64,000 nucleotides of DNA from JAKOWB01 sp038363005 (GTDB lineage Bacteria > Pseudomonadota > Alphaproteobacteria > Kiloniellales > JACOMY01), in the NCBI GenBank assembly GCA_038363005.1, contig JBBQBI010000026.1:1-64000 (forward strand). Direction: 5' to 3'. Shown piece by piece: positions 51,439-60,072 of this stretch. Position 1 is the first letter of the stretch; each line of letters starts with the position of its first letter. The notes below the pieces were generated by a model that had not been told where the DNA came from, searched no databases, and saw nothing but the letters and a program-made list of their open reading frames with translations. The translations under genes and the position numbers were made by a program.

Positions 51439-52306
51439 CCCCGCCTCCGCCGCGCCCAGCGGCTCGCTGCCGCCCAGCCCGGCCGGCAGTCGCCTGGACC
51501 GTAGCGTCGGCCGGGTAGAGCGCGGGCTGGTGGTCGGCCTCGGTGTCTTCGCCGTGGTCTTCCTCATGCTGCCGGTGGCGATCGTCATCCCCATGTCCTT
51601 CTCTGGCGAGCAGCTGCTGACCTTTCCGCCGCCCAGCCTTTCGCTGCGCTGGTACGACTCCTTCTTCAGCGATCCGCGCTGGCTCGAGGCGCTGGCGAAC
51701 TCCGCCGTTGTCGCGCTGGCCTCCAGCCTGCTGGCGCTGACCTTGGGCACCCTGGCGGCCTATGGCCTGGTGCGGCACCGCTTCATCGGCCGGGCGGCGC
51801 TGGAGGCCAATTTCGTTGCCCCGCTGATCATTCCCCCGATCATCGGCGCCGTGGCGCTCTACATCGTCTTCGCCAAGGTCGGACTGCTCGGCAGCTACCT
51901 CGGCCTGGTCATCGCCCACACCATCATCACCACGCCCTACGTCGTACTGGTCATGACTGTCGCCATCGCCGGCTTCGACGAACGCATCGAGCAGGTGGCG
52001 CGTAGCCTGGGCGCCAAGGAACGCACCATCTTCTGCCGTATCCTGGTGCCCAACCTCTCCTCCTCCATCCTGGCCTCCTGGATGCTCGCCTTCGTGGTCA
52101 GCTTCGACGAGGTGATCCTGACGCTCTTCCTGTTCGGCAATCGCGAGACCATCCCCAAACGGATGATCACGCGCCTGGAATTGCAGATCGACCCGACCAT
52201 CACCGCCATCGCCACCATGCTGATCGTCTTCACGGTCGGCGCGCTGGGGCTGGTCTATTTTCTGGTGCGGCGCAGCGGTCGCTCGCTGCTCGACGCCAGG
52301 CATTGA
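51425..52306 (+). CDS. ABC importer permease (PotC type)
   Basis: 293 residues from GTG 51425, overlapping the previous gene by 14 bp. It has a Ser/Pro-rich N-terminus, then six helices (GLGVFAVVFLMLPVAIVIPM first), the PotC-type SLRWYDSFFSDPRWLEALAN and the EAA loop (VARSLGAKERTIFCRILVPN), and the late AFVVSFDEVILTLFLFG motif. It completes the importer begun at 48312. Confidence 0.92.
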   Translation: MARPDPASAAPSGSLPPSPAGSRLDRSVGRVERGLVVGLGVFAVVFLMLPVAIVIPMSFSGEQLLTFPPPSLSLRWYDSFFSDPRWLEALANSAVVALASSLLALTLGTLAAYGLVRHRFIGRAALEANFVAPLIIPPIIGAVALYIVFAKVGLLGSYLGLVIAHTIITTPYVVLVMTVAIAGFDERIEQVARSLGAKERTIFCRILVPNLSSSILASWMLAFVVSFDEVILTLFLFGNRETIPKRMITRLELQIDPTITAIATMLIVFTVGALGLVYFLVRRSGRSLLDARH

Positions 52307-52319
52307 GGAGCGCTACACC

Positions 52320-53399
52320 ATGACCCTGGAGCTCTATCCGCGCGACTACCGTGCCTCGGCCGAGCGCTTCCGTGCTACCTGCGATGCCGCGGGGGCGCAG
52401 CGCTGGACCTATCCTCATCCGGAGCACCGGGGCCCGGCGAACGAGGCGCTGGCGACCGACGTCGCCTGGTTCGGCGCGCCGGATGCCGACCGCGTATTCC
52501 TCTTCACACTGGGGACCCACGGGCTCGAAGGCTTCTGTGGCTCCGCAATTTTGCAGCAATGGCTGGTGGCGCACCCAGAGGGCCCGCCGCCGGGCACCGC
52601 GCTGCTCGCGGTCCATGCCGTCAACCCCTGGGGTTTTGCGCATCTCAGCCGGACCACCGAGAACAATGTCGACCTGAATCGCAATTTTCTGGATTTCTCT
52701 GGCGCGGAACTGCGGCCAAATCCGCTCTATGCCACTCTCCATCCCAGCCTCTGCCCCGACGACTGGACGCCGGAGACCATCGCCGCCGGCCGCGCCGCGC
52801 TAGAGGCCGCCAATGCGGAGCACGGCAAGCCGGCCGTCAGTGATGCCCTGGGGCGCGGTCAGTCGGAGTGCGCGGACGGCCTGTTCTACACCGGTCGTGG
52901 GCCGGAATGGTCGCACCGCACCATGATCGAGCTGCTGAACCGTCACCTGCCGGCGGGACGCGATGTCACCGCCATCGACCTGCACACCGGCCTGGGACCC
53001 TATGGTGAGCCGTATTTCCTATGCTTCCAGCCGCCTGACAGCGCCGGTTATGCCCGCGTCGCCGCGGCCTATGGCGAGGGCGTGCGCGCCGCGGACCGCT
53101 CCTTCCAGGGGGGCGTGCGCCCGCAGTACAAGGGGCTGTTGATCATGGCGCTCGGCCACCTGGTCACACACCGTCGCTTTGCCGGCCTGGTCATCGAGTT
53201 TGGCACCCGGCCGCACAACCAGGTGAAGGACTCCCTTCGCCTGGACCGGTGGCTGAAGTTCGGCCGGCCTAACCCGACCAACGATCGTGCTGCCCTCCAG
53301 GCGCAGGTGCTAGAGGACTATTGCCCGAGCGCCGAGACCTGGCGACGGAGCGTCCTGGCCGTCTCGAACGGTCTCCTGGACCGGGCCTTTGCCTTGTAG
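52320..53399 (+). CDS. DUF2817/M14-like zinc metallopeptidase family protein
   Basis: 359 residues. Zinc ligands H67 and E70 in TLGTHGLEGFCG and H222 in AIDLHTGLGPYGE, plus a catalytic Glu E292 in LVIEFGT, follow the M14 carboxypeptidase/aspartoacylase pattern; NNVDLNRNFLDF corresponds to the substrate-binding Asn-Arg loop. DUF2817 proteins are predicted amide or peptide hydrolases. It is last in the importer operon (14 bp after PotC), paralleling the AstE-like deacylase that heads the operon at 15521. It probably removes an acyl or amino-acid group. Confidence 0.85.
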   Translation: MTLELYPRDYRASAERFRATCDAAGAQRWTYPHPEHRGPANEALATDVAWFGAPDADRVFLFTLGTHGLEGFCGSAILQQWLVAHPEGPPPGTALLAVHAVNPWGFAHLSRTTENNVDLNRNFLDFSGAELRPNPLYATLHPSLCPDDWTPETIAAGRAALEAANAEHGKPAVSDALGRGQSECADGLFYTGRGPEWSHRTMIELLNRHLPAGRDVTAIDLHTGLGPYGEPYFLCFQPPDSAGYARVAAAYGEGVRAADRSFQGGVRPQYKGLLIMALGHLVTHRRFAGLVIEFGTRPHNQVKDSLRLDRWLKFGRPNPTNDRAALQAQVLEDYCPSAETWRRSVLAVSNGLLDRAFAL

Positions 53400-53614
53400 G
53401 CAAGAAATGTCCAGGCGGCAGACCCTTGGGGCTGTTGCCCACAGATAGCTTGAAAATGCGCGCCCGCCCGGCCTCCCTGACTTCAGTGGCAATTAGGGGG
53501 TTTTGCACTAAGGCATGGCGATTGGGGCGGCCCATGTCCGCGGCCTGCCGTTTCGCCTCTATTGCGCTCATTGCCCGTGGCGCAGCCGTCCTTTGCAAGC
53601 AGCCGAAGGGAGTT

Positions 53615-53634
53615 AAACGAACAGACGTTCGTTT
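53615..53634. promoter_or_regulatory. Palindrome, candidate TetR operator (site 1)
   Basis: AAACGAACAGACGTTCGTTT has perfect 8-bp arms around AGAC and lies 64 bp before the acyl-CoA ligase start. Related repeats occur at 55399 and 61254, all in front of genes near the tetR gene at 61316. Confidence 0.75.
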
Positions 53635-53697
53635 TTTTCGGCCCCCACACGTGCCCTCTGCTAGATTCCGCAGTAAGGCCGCGGAAAGCCAGCAGGG

Positions 53698-55347
53698 ATG
53701 GAGCGCATGAGTGGGATGATCGAGGATTACCTTGCCCTTCTGCCGGTGGGCCAGGAGGCGGCTCTGGGCTGTGTGCTGGAGGCACGCGCCGCGGCCCACC
53801 CGGCACACCCCTTCCTACGGCAGGGCGACAGCGTGTGGACCTACGACGCCTTGAATCGCGAGGCCAACCGCCTGGCGCGGGGGCTACTCGCCAAGGGCCT
53901 GCAACAAGGGGATCGCGTCGTGGTGATGATGCTGGGCAACCAGCCCCTCATCGTCACCTGGTTCGCGCTGGCCAAGGCCGGCGCCGTCGAGGTGCCGATC
54001 AACACGGCCTACAAGGGCGATATGCTGCGGCACCTGCTGCGCACCGCCCAGCCGCGCTTCATCATCGCCGATCCCGCCTACCTGCCGCAGCTGCGCGAGG
54101 CGCTGAGCGCGGTGGACGGACCCGTGTCGCTGGTGGTTAACGGCGAGTCGGCACAGGCCGACGAAACTTCCTTGCAAGCCCTCGCACAAGTCCAGGCCGA
54201 CAGCAATCTCGGTCTGGCCGTCAGCGGCCGGGATCCCTCCTGCGTGATCTTCACCTCTGGCACCACCGGGCCCTCGAAAGGCGTGGTCATCAGCCATCGT
54301 CATCAGCTGTCCTTCGGCGTCTTCTTCGCCGAGATCAACGCGCTTACCGCCGATGACGTCGCCTACAACTACCTGCCCTTCTTCCATATCGCGGCGAAGT
54401 TCCTGACCCTCGGCCCGCTGGTGGTGAACGCCCGTGTCGCGCTGGAGCCCGCCTTCAGCCTTTCGCGCTTCTGGCCCGACGTGCGGCGCTATGGCGCCAC
54501 CATCTGCGTCGGCGTCGGTGGACTCTGCTACATGCTGCGCGGCCAGCCACCACGGCCGGACGACGCCGACAACAGCCTGCGCGCGATCTACGCCGTGCCT
54601 GTCCCCGCCGAGTTCCAGGCCGAGTTCGAGCGGCGCTTCGGCCTGAAGTTGATCGAAGGCTACGGCTCCACCGAGAGCAATCTCGTAGCCTTCAGTCGGC
54701 ACGGCCAGACGCCGCCCGGTTCCTGCGGTCGGCCCAGCCCACATTTCGAGATCACCATCCAGGACGCCGAGGGGCGCATCCTGCCGCCAGGCGAGTCTGG
54801 CGAGATCTGCGCGCGCAATCGCGCGGCGGATACCTTCCTGACCGGCTACCTCGGCCTGCCGGAGAAGACGCTGGAGCTGCAGCGTGACCTCTGGCTGCAC
54901 ACCGGCGACCGCGGCTTCCTGGACAAGGAGGGCTTCCTGTACTTCCAGGATCGCCTGAAGGACGCCATCCGTCGGCGCGGCGAGAACATCTCCTCCTTCG
55001 AGGTCGAGCGCCTGATCAACCAGCACCCGGCCGTCGCCGAGAGCGCCGTCGTCGCGCTACCCGCCGAGCTTGGCGAAGACGAGGTCAAGGCCGTGGTGGT
55101 GCTGAAGGCCGGCCAGCGGTTGGAGGCGCTGGAGCTGCTGCGCTTCTGCGTCGAAACCATGCCCTATTTCATGGTGCCGCGGTACATCGCCTTCCGCGAG
55201 GCCCTGCCCCGCACGCCGACGCAGAAGGTGCAGAAGGTCGAGCTGCGCAAGGAGGGCGTGACGGCGGACCTGTGGGACCGCGAGCTGGCTGGCTGGAGCG
55301 TCGGACGGGACGGCCTGCGCCAACGTCAGTTGGAGCCCGCACGATAA
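53698..55347 (+). CDS. AMP-dependent acyl-CoA ligase (CaiC-like)
   Basis: 549 residues from ATG 53698; ATG 53707 (after GGAG) is equally possible. Motifs: FTSGTTGPSKGVVISHRHQL, GYGSTESN, LWLHTGDRGFLDKEGFLYF, DRLKDAIRRRGENISSFEVE and the C-terminal lysine region RTPTQKVQK. The shape resembles crotonobetaine/carnitine-CoA and related short or branched acid ligases. It differs clearly from the two cassette ligases. It is preceded by a palindromic candidate TetR operator and begins the plus-strand set ligase, flavin oxidoreductase, esterase. Confidence 0.92.
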   Translation: MERMSGMIEDYLALLPVGQEAALGCVLEARAAAHPAHPFLRQGDSVWTYDALNREANRLARGLLAKGLQQGDRVVVMMLGNQPLIVTWFALAKAGAVEVPINTAYKGDMLRHLLRTAQPRFIIADPAYLPQLREALSAVDGPVSLVVNGESAQADETSLQALAQVQADSNLGLAVSGRDPSCVIFTSGTTGPSKGVVISHRHQLSFGVFFAEINALTADDVAYNYLPFFHIAAKFLTLGPLVVNARVALEPAFSLSRFWPDVRRYGATICVGVGGLCYMLRGQPPRPDDADNSLRAIYAVPVPAEFQAEFERRFGLKLIEGYGSTESNLVAFSRHGQTPPGSCGRPSPHFEITIQDAEGRILPPGESGEICARNRAADTFLTGYLGLPEKTLELQRDLWLHTGDRGFLDKEGFLYFQDRLKDAIRRRGENISSFEVERLINQHPAVAESAVVALPAELGEDEVKAVVVLKAGQRLEALELLRFCVETMPYFMVPRYIAFREALPRTPTQKVQKVELRKEGVTADLWDRELAGWSVGRDGLRQRQLEPAR

Positions 55348-55398
55348 GGAGAAAATCTTCCCGATCTGCGCTGATGACAGGGCGCCATGCGTCGATTT

Positions 55399-55417
55399 AA
55401 CCAAACAACTGTTCGTT
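55399..55417. promoter_or_regulatory. Imperfect inverted repeat, candidate TetR operator (site 2)
   Basis: AACCAAACAACTGTTCGTT lies 77 bp before the flavin oxidoreductase gene. The halves ACCAAACA and TGTTCGTT match at 6 of 8 positions. It shares CAAACA and CTGTT with site 3 and TTCGTT with site 1. Confidence 0.6.
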
Positions 55418-55493
55418 CGCTTTGCGCGCCTGCGCTAGCCTGAGCTGGCGCTTGCCGGGCAGCGCCGTTACAGCACTGAAAAGGGGAGAAAAC

Positions 55494-56786
55494 ATGAAAT
55501 TCGGCATCTTCTACGAATTGCAGGTTCCCACCCCCTGGGACGAGCGGTCAGACCAGCGCGTGTTCCACGAGGCGCTGGACCAGATCGAATTGGCCGACAA
55601 GCTGGGCATCGACTACGTCTGGGAGGTCGAGCATCACTTCCTCGAGGAGTACTCGCACTCCTCGGCACCGGAAGTCTTCCTCGCCGCTGCCTCGCAGCGC
55701 ACCAAGAACATTCGTCTTGGCCATGGCGTGATGTTGATGTCGCCAAGCTACAACCACCCCGCCCGCGCGGTCGAGCGCATCGCCACGCTGGACGTCGTGT
55801 CGAACGGCCGTGTCGAGTGGGGCACCGGGGAGTCCGCCACCGCCCTGGAGCTTGGCGGCTTCGAGATTCCGCCGGCCGAGAAGACCGCGATGTGGCAGGA
55901 GGCGACCGAGCAGGCCGCCGACATGCTGGCCATGACCCCCTACCCCGGCTTCGCCGGCAAGTATTTCTCCATGCCGGTGCGCAATATCGTGCCCAAGCCG
56001 ATCCAGCGTCCGCATCCGCCCATGTGGGTTGCCTGCTCGCGCCGCGAAACGATTCACCGCGCGGCGCGCCATGGCCTCGGTGCCCTCGCCTTCGCCTTCA
56101 TCGAGCCGGAGCAGGCGGCGCACTGGGTGCAGGAGTACTACGACATCATCAAGTCGGACCAATGCGTGCCGATCGGCCACAGCGTCAATCCCAACATCGC
56201 CATCGTCAGCGGCTTCTCGATGCACGAGCACGAGCAGGAGGCGCTGCGCCGTGGCCTCGATGGCTTCAAGTTCTTCGGCTACTCGCTCGGCTACTACGCG
56301 GTCTATGGCCAGCACCGTCCCGGACGCTCGGAGGTCTGGAACAAGTTCCTGGAGATCAAGGACGGCATGAAGGAAACTGCCGGGCGCGGCGGTATCGGCA
56401 CGCCAGACCAGGTCCGCGACGTGATGGCGCGCTACGAGAAGGTTGGCATCGACCAGGTGATCCTTGTGCAGCAGAGCGGCAATAACAGCCACCAGCATAT
56501 CTGCGAATCGCTGAAGCTCTTCGCCAGCAGCCTGCTGCCGGAATTCAAGGCGCGCGACGCCATCCGCCAGCAGGAGAAGGACGCTGAGCTGGCGCCCTTC
56601 ATCGCCGCCGCCTTGGCGCGCAAGCAGCGCCGCCCGGCGCTGCCCGATGCCGAGGTGCCGACCGTCGACGCCTATGGCCGCGCCAAGGACCCCAGTGTCG
56701 GCGTGGCGCGCGCATCCGCCCTTGCCGACCGTGGCGGCGCCATCAACATTCCGCAGCAGGATCCGCACGCGCGCCAGCCGGAATAG
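55494..56786 (+). CDS. LLM class (luciferase-like) flavin-dependent oxidoreductase
   Basis: 430 residues from ATG 55494 (AAGGGGAG upstream). The bacterial luciferase-like barrel is marked by MKFGIFYELQVPTPW, YVWEVEHHFLEEYSHSSAPE, GHGVMLMSPSYNHPARAVER and GRVEWGTGESAT. Members use reduced FMN and oxygen to oxygenate, or act as coenzyme-linked dehydrogenases. The C-terminal 60 residues (after LPDAEVPTVDAYG) form an extra, probably flexible tail. A flavin reductase partner could be the nitroreductase-like protein at 58193. Esterase and ligase neighbours suggest oxidation of an ester or ketone substrate. Confidence 0.9.
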   Translation: MKFGIFYELQVPTPWDERSDQRVFHEALDQIELADKLGIDYVWEVEHHFLEEYSHSSAPEVFLAAASQRTKNIRLGHGVMLMSPSYNHPARAVERIATLDVVSNGRVEWGTGESATALELGGFEIPPAEKTAMWQEATEQAADMLAMTPYPGFAGKYFSMPVRNIVPKPIQRPHPPMWVACSRRETIHRAARHGLGALAFAFIEPEQAAHWVQEYYDIIKSDQCVPIGHSVNPNIAIVSGFSMHEHEQEALRRGLDGFKFFGYSLGYYAVYGQHRPGRSEVWNKFLEIKDGMKETAGRGGIGTPDQVRDVMARYEKVGIDQVILVQQSGNNSHQHICESLKLFASSLLPEFKARDAIRQQEKDAELAPFIAAALARKQRRPALPDAEVPTVDAYGRAKDPSVGVARASALADRGGAINIPQQDPHARQPE

Positions 56787-56796
56787 GAGCCACCGC

Positions 56797-57738
56797 ATGC
56801 CACTGGAACCCGACGCCGCCAAGCTGCTGGAGGCAATCCGCACCGCCGGTTCGCCACTCGCCCTGACCACGCCGGCGGCCGCCCGCCAGCAATATGACCA
56901 GGCCCGTGCCAATGTCGCGTCACCACCGCCACCGGTCGGCCGCGTACGCAACATCACTATTCCCGGCCCCGGTGGAGCCCCGCTCGCCCTGCGGCTCTAT
57001 CGGCCGGATCAGGGCGATGAACCGCTGCCGACGCTGCTCTACTTCCACGGTGGCGGCTGGGTGCTGGGCAATCTCGAATCGCACGACTCTGTCTGCCGCG
57101 CCCTCACACTCCGCAGTGGCTTCGCCGTGCTGTCAGTCGACTATCGCCTGGCGCCGGAGCATCGCTTTCCCGCCGCCATCGAGGATGCCGAGGCGGCCCT
57201 CGCGTGGGTGCTGGCGGAGGGCCGGAACAACGGCATCGATCCGACCCGGCTGGCGGTGGGTGGCGACAGCGCCGGTGGCAACATCGCCGCCGCCTTCACG
57301 ATCCTCGACCGCGATAGCGGTCACCCCAGGATCGGCTTCCAGCTCCTCATCTACCCCGCGGTCGACTTCGGCCTGGACACGCCGTCGCAGCACGCCTTCG
57401 CCGAGGGCCACCTGCTGACCCGTGCCAACCAGGTCTGGTTTCACGAACAGTATCTGCGTAGCGAGGCCGACCGGGCGGACTGGCGGGTGTCGCCACTGCG
57501 CGTGCCGGATGTCGCGGGGCTGCCGGCCGCCTTCATCCTGACCGCCGAGTACGATCCCCTGCGCGACGAGGCCGAGGCCTATGCCGAGCGCCTGCGGCAG
57601 GCTGCTGTGCCGGTCACCTTGTGGCGCGTGCCGGGGCAGATCCACGGCTTCGTGGCGATGGGGCGGGTGATCGCCGGATCGGCGACAGCCTTGCAGCGAT
57701 TGGGCGATGCGCTAGCCGCCAGCCCGGTTGCGCGCTAG
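56797..57738 (+). CDS. Alpha/beta hydrolase (hormone-sensitive lipase family)
   Basis: 313 residues. Oxyanion-hole motif HGGGW at 84-88 and triad S158 in GGDSAGGN, D253 in EYDPLRDE and H283 in GQIHGF. This is the HSL/family IV esterase pattern, including YRLAPEHRFPAAIED. Cytoplasmic, with no signal. It starts 10 bp after the flavin oxidoreductase, so ester cleavage after a Baeyer-Villiger type step is an attractive idea. Its stop overlaps by 4 bp the stop of the convergent SRPBCC gene. Confidence 0.92.
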   Translation: MPLEPDAAKLLEAIRTAGSPLALTTPAAARQQYDQARANVASPPPPVGRVRNITIPGPGGAPLALRLYRPDQGDEPLPTLLYFHGGGWVLGNLESHDSVCRALTLRSGFAVLSVDYRLAPEHRFPAAIEDAEAALAWVLAEGRNNGIDPTRLAVGGDSAGGNIAAAFTILDRDSGHPRIGFQLLIYPAVDFGLDTPSQHAFAEGHLLTRANQVWFHEQYLRSEADRADWRVSPLRVPDVAGLPAAFILTAEYDPLRDEAEAYAERLRQAAVPVTLWRVPGQIHGFVAMGRVIAGSATALQRLGDALAASPVAR

Positions 57739-58196
57739 GCGAGGCCGCGTCCCGCCGCCAGCCGCTCAGCGATGGCCTGCAGGCCGTCTTCGTAGATGCG
57801 ATTGAAATGGCCGAGCCAGCGATCGGCACGGTCAGCGCGCGCGGTAAAGATCGCGGTCCAGAGCAGCCGCGTGTTGCCACCCGGCAGCGGCCAGAGGCGC
57901 GCCCGCGCCCGGTAGCTGTCGAGCGGAAGTCCGGACTCGACGTTGTAGTCGATCCACCATTCGGCATCGTTGAGTCCGAGCAGCCGCTCGCGGCACAGGT
58001 TAGGCTTGGGGTGGCCGGTGACGATGCGCACCGCGCCGATGCGGTCCGCCGGCGCGCCCTCCTCCATCACCGAGGCGGCGGCCCAGGGATGCCAGTCGGC
58101 CAAGGCGTCGAAGCGGCGCAGGAAAGGCCAGACGGCTTCGACCGGATGCCGGTAGACTCGCTCGGCGACGACCTGGCGCTCGACGCTGTCGTTCAC
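57735..58196 (-). CDS. SRPBCC family protein (polyketide cyclase/START-like)
   Basis: 153 residues from GTG 58196, which overlaps the nitroreductase stop (GTGA). The START-like fold is shown by VYRHPVEAVWPFLRRFDALA, DWHPWAAASVMEEG and the final amphipathic helix (HFNRIYEDGLQAIAERLAAG). Members bind hydrophobic ligands; some act as cyclases or aromatases and others are ligand carriers. No catalytic set can be read from the sequence. It is the last gene of the minus-strand operon 61236-57735. Confidence 0.8.
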   Translation of the reverse strand: MNDSVERQVVAERVYRHPVEAVWPFLRRFDALADWHPWAAASVMEEGAPADRIGAVRIVTGHPKPNLCRERLLGLNDAEWWIDYNVESGLPLDSYRARARLWPLPGGNTRLLWTAIFTARADRADRWLGHFNRIYEDGLQAIAERLAAGRGLA

Positions 58197-58918
58197 AGGC
58201 TGTGCCAGCTGGTGAAGACCTCCACCGGCTCGCGCTCGGGCCGCAGCGCGTTGACCGGCTCGGCCGGATCCTCCCACCCAAGCGCCATGCCGGCGATCAG
58301 TGCCTTGTCCTCGCCGACACCCAGGTGCCCGCGCACCACGTCGTGGAACCAGCACCAGGCCGCCTGGGCACAGCTGTGCAGGCCGAAGCCGCGGGCCGCC
58401 ACCATGACGTTCTGCAGGAACATGGCGACGTCGAGCCAGCTGCCGGTTTCCAGCTTCTTGTCGACGAAGAAGAACAGGCCGGTCGGCGCGCCGAAGAAGT
58501 CATAGTTGCGCGCGGTAAAGGCCCAGCTCGCCGCGCGGTCGCCCTTGGCGATCCCGGCGGCCTCATAGAGCGCCCAGCCGAGCTTGCGGCGCCGCGCCAG
58601 CCAGGGGTCCTCGAAGCGCTTCGGGTAGTAATAGTATTCCATGTGCGGGGCGTCATCGCGCTCCAGCCCCGGTTCGGCCGTGCGCTTGGCCAGTACCTCC
58701 GCGCAGATGCGGTCGCGCATCGCGCCCTGCACGACGTGCACCTCCCAGGGCTGCGTGTTGGTGCCGCTGGGCGCCCAGCGCGCCGCCGCCAGGATGCGCT
58801 CGATGGTGGCGCGCGGCACCTGCCTGGGCAGGTAGCCGCGCACCGAGCGCCGCGTCTCGATCGCCGCCAGGACAGGCGCGGCGGCCGCCGCCGCGCCCTG
58901 CTCGCTATCGCCGTCCAT
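58193..58918 (-). CDS. Nitroreductase family FMN oxidoreductase
   Basis: 241 residues. The FMN phosphate motif IETRRSVRGYLPRQV, AARWAPSGTNTQPWEVHVV and the late segment FGLHSCAQAAWCWFHDVVRG with GEDKALIAGMALGW are characteristic of the nitroreductase fold. It reduces FMN-bound substrates with NAD(P)H. In this operon it could act as an ene-type reductase for an unsaturated acyl intermediate, or supply reduced flavin to the luciferase-like enzyme at 55494. The ATG shares a base with the previous stop. Confidence 0.9.
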   Translation of the reverse strand: MDGDSEQGAAAAAAPVLAAIETRRSVRGYLPRQVPRATIERILAAARWAPSGTNTQPWEVHVVQGAMRDRICAEVLAKRTAEPGLERDDAPHMEYYYYPKRFEDPWLARRRKLGWALYEAAGIAKGDRAASWAFTARNYDFFGAPTGLFFFVDKKLETGSWLDVAMFLQNVMVAARGFGLHSCAQAAWCWFHDVVRGHLGVGEDKALIAGMALGWEDPAEPVNALRPEREPVEVFTSWHSL

Positions 58919-59718
58919 CAGGTGAAAGAGATCTTCAGTGGCTGGCCGGCCTTGGCCAGCTCGTCCATGAGCACCGGCACGCCCACTGTGCAGGTGTGCA
59001 TGCCGAGCACCGAGGTAAGCTGATAGACCTCCATGATCTCCTCCTTCGTGGCGCCGTACTTCAGCGCATTCTGGATGTGAATCCTGAGGCCCGGTTCATA
59101 GAGGTGCGTGGTCGAGGCGTCGATGGCGATGTAGATGAATTCCTTCACCTTCGGATCCAGCACACCGGGCGTCCAGGGGATCGAGGAGAAACGCAGGTAG
59201 GCCTCGAAGAACTCTGGCGCCAGCGACAGCAGGCCATCCCAGAAGGCGTTCCAGTAGCCGCGGTTTTTCTGGAAGGTGGCCTTCAGCTCCTGCTGGCGCG
59301 GCGTCAGCTCGATCTCCAGCTCCTTGCCCTTGCCAGCCTTGCGCATCTCGTCCAGCAGCGCCGGCATGCCCAGCGTCATGGTGTGCATGCCGAGCACGGA
59401 GGTCAGCTGGTAGACCTCCATGATCTCCTCCTTCGTCGCGCCGTACTTCAGCGCGTTCTGGATATGGATGCGCAGGCCAGGCTCGTAGAGGTGCGTGGTC
59501 GAGGCGTCGATGGCGATGTAGATGAACTCCTTCACTTTGGGTTCCAGCACACCGGGCGTCCAGGGGATCGAGGAAAAGCGCAGATAGGCCTCGAAGAAGT
59601 CCGGCGCCATTTCCAGCAGGCCGTTCCAGAAGTCGTCCCAATAGCCGCGGTTCTTCACGAAGGTGGCCTTGAGCTGCTGCTTGCGGGCCGCTTGGTCGGG
59701 CTTGGACTCGGCGTTCAT
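58918..59718 (-). CDS. Carboxymuconolactone decarboxylase-like protein with internal tandem duplication
   Basis: 266 residues made of two nearly identical units of about 125 residues (about 14-137 and 143-266; offset 129). Each holds LKATF.KNRGYW, RFSSIPWTPGVL, then IHIQNALKYGATKEEIMEVY and LTSVLGMHT, the AhpD/CMD fold. Where AhpD-type proteins carry the redox CxxC, both units read DASTTHLYEPG, so disulfide chemistry is not expected; the second unit has one Cys near its end (MHTCTVG). A CMD-type decarboxylase, isomerase or structural role remains. The duplication is also strong at DNA level, so it appears recent. Confidence 0.87.
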   Translation of the reverse strand: MNAESKPDQAARKQQLKATFVKNRGYWDDFWNGLLEMAPDFFEAYLRFSSIPWTPGVLEPKVKEFIYIAIDASTTHLYEPGLRIHIQNALKYGATKEEIMEVYQLTSVLGMHTMTLGMPALLDEMRKAGKGKELEIELTPRQQELKATFQKNRGYWNAFWDGLLSLAPEFFEAYLRFSSIPWTPGVLDPKVKEFIYIAIDASTTHLYEPGLRIHIQNALKYGATKEEIMEVYQLTSVLGMHTCTVGVPVLMDELAKAGQPLKISFT

Positions 59719-60071
59719 GGCGTGCTCTCCCCTTTTCCGTTAGTTGACGTTTCGAAGCCGAACAGCGCGGCGCCGTGGCTGGCGCCAACGATGGCTAGTT
59801 CCCGACCGATCGGGTCGGCTGGCAGCGCGCCGGCGATGCGCCCCGTCAGGCGCGGGCCGTCATCGAGCTGCGCCACCGCGACGACATAGGGGCCCTCGAT
59901 CGGCACGCCCTTGGGTGGTCGACGGATGGCGGTGAAGGCGACCAGCCGGCCGCGCCCACTGCCGGCCAGGGGCTCCAGCCGTTCGCCCAGGCAGGCGGGA
60001 CAGAGGCTGCGGGGCGCGACGTCCAGATGGCCGCAGTCGGCGCAGCGCAGCAGGGGCATGAAAGTTTCCAT
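59715..60071 (-). CDS. DUF35 OB-fold/zinc-ribbon protein
   Basis: 118 residues with zinc ligands C10, C13, C24 and C27 (CADCGHLDVAPRSLCPAC) and an OB-fold (SGRGRLVAFTAIRRPPKG; VAVAQLDDGPRLTG). It directly follows the thiolase gene (1 bp apart), the same pairing as in the two cassettes, but its ribbon lacks the RHQFYPR motif. It most likely holds the acyl-CoA for the thiolase at 60073. It overlaps the duplicated CMD gene by 4 bp. Confidence 0.86.
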   Translation of the reverse strand: METFMPLLRCADCGHLDVAPRSLCPACLGERLEPLAGSGRGRLVAFTAIRRPPKGVPIEGPYVVAVAQLDDGPRLTGRIAGALPADPIGRELAIVGASHGAALFGFETSTNGKGESTP

Positions 60072-60072
60072 C

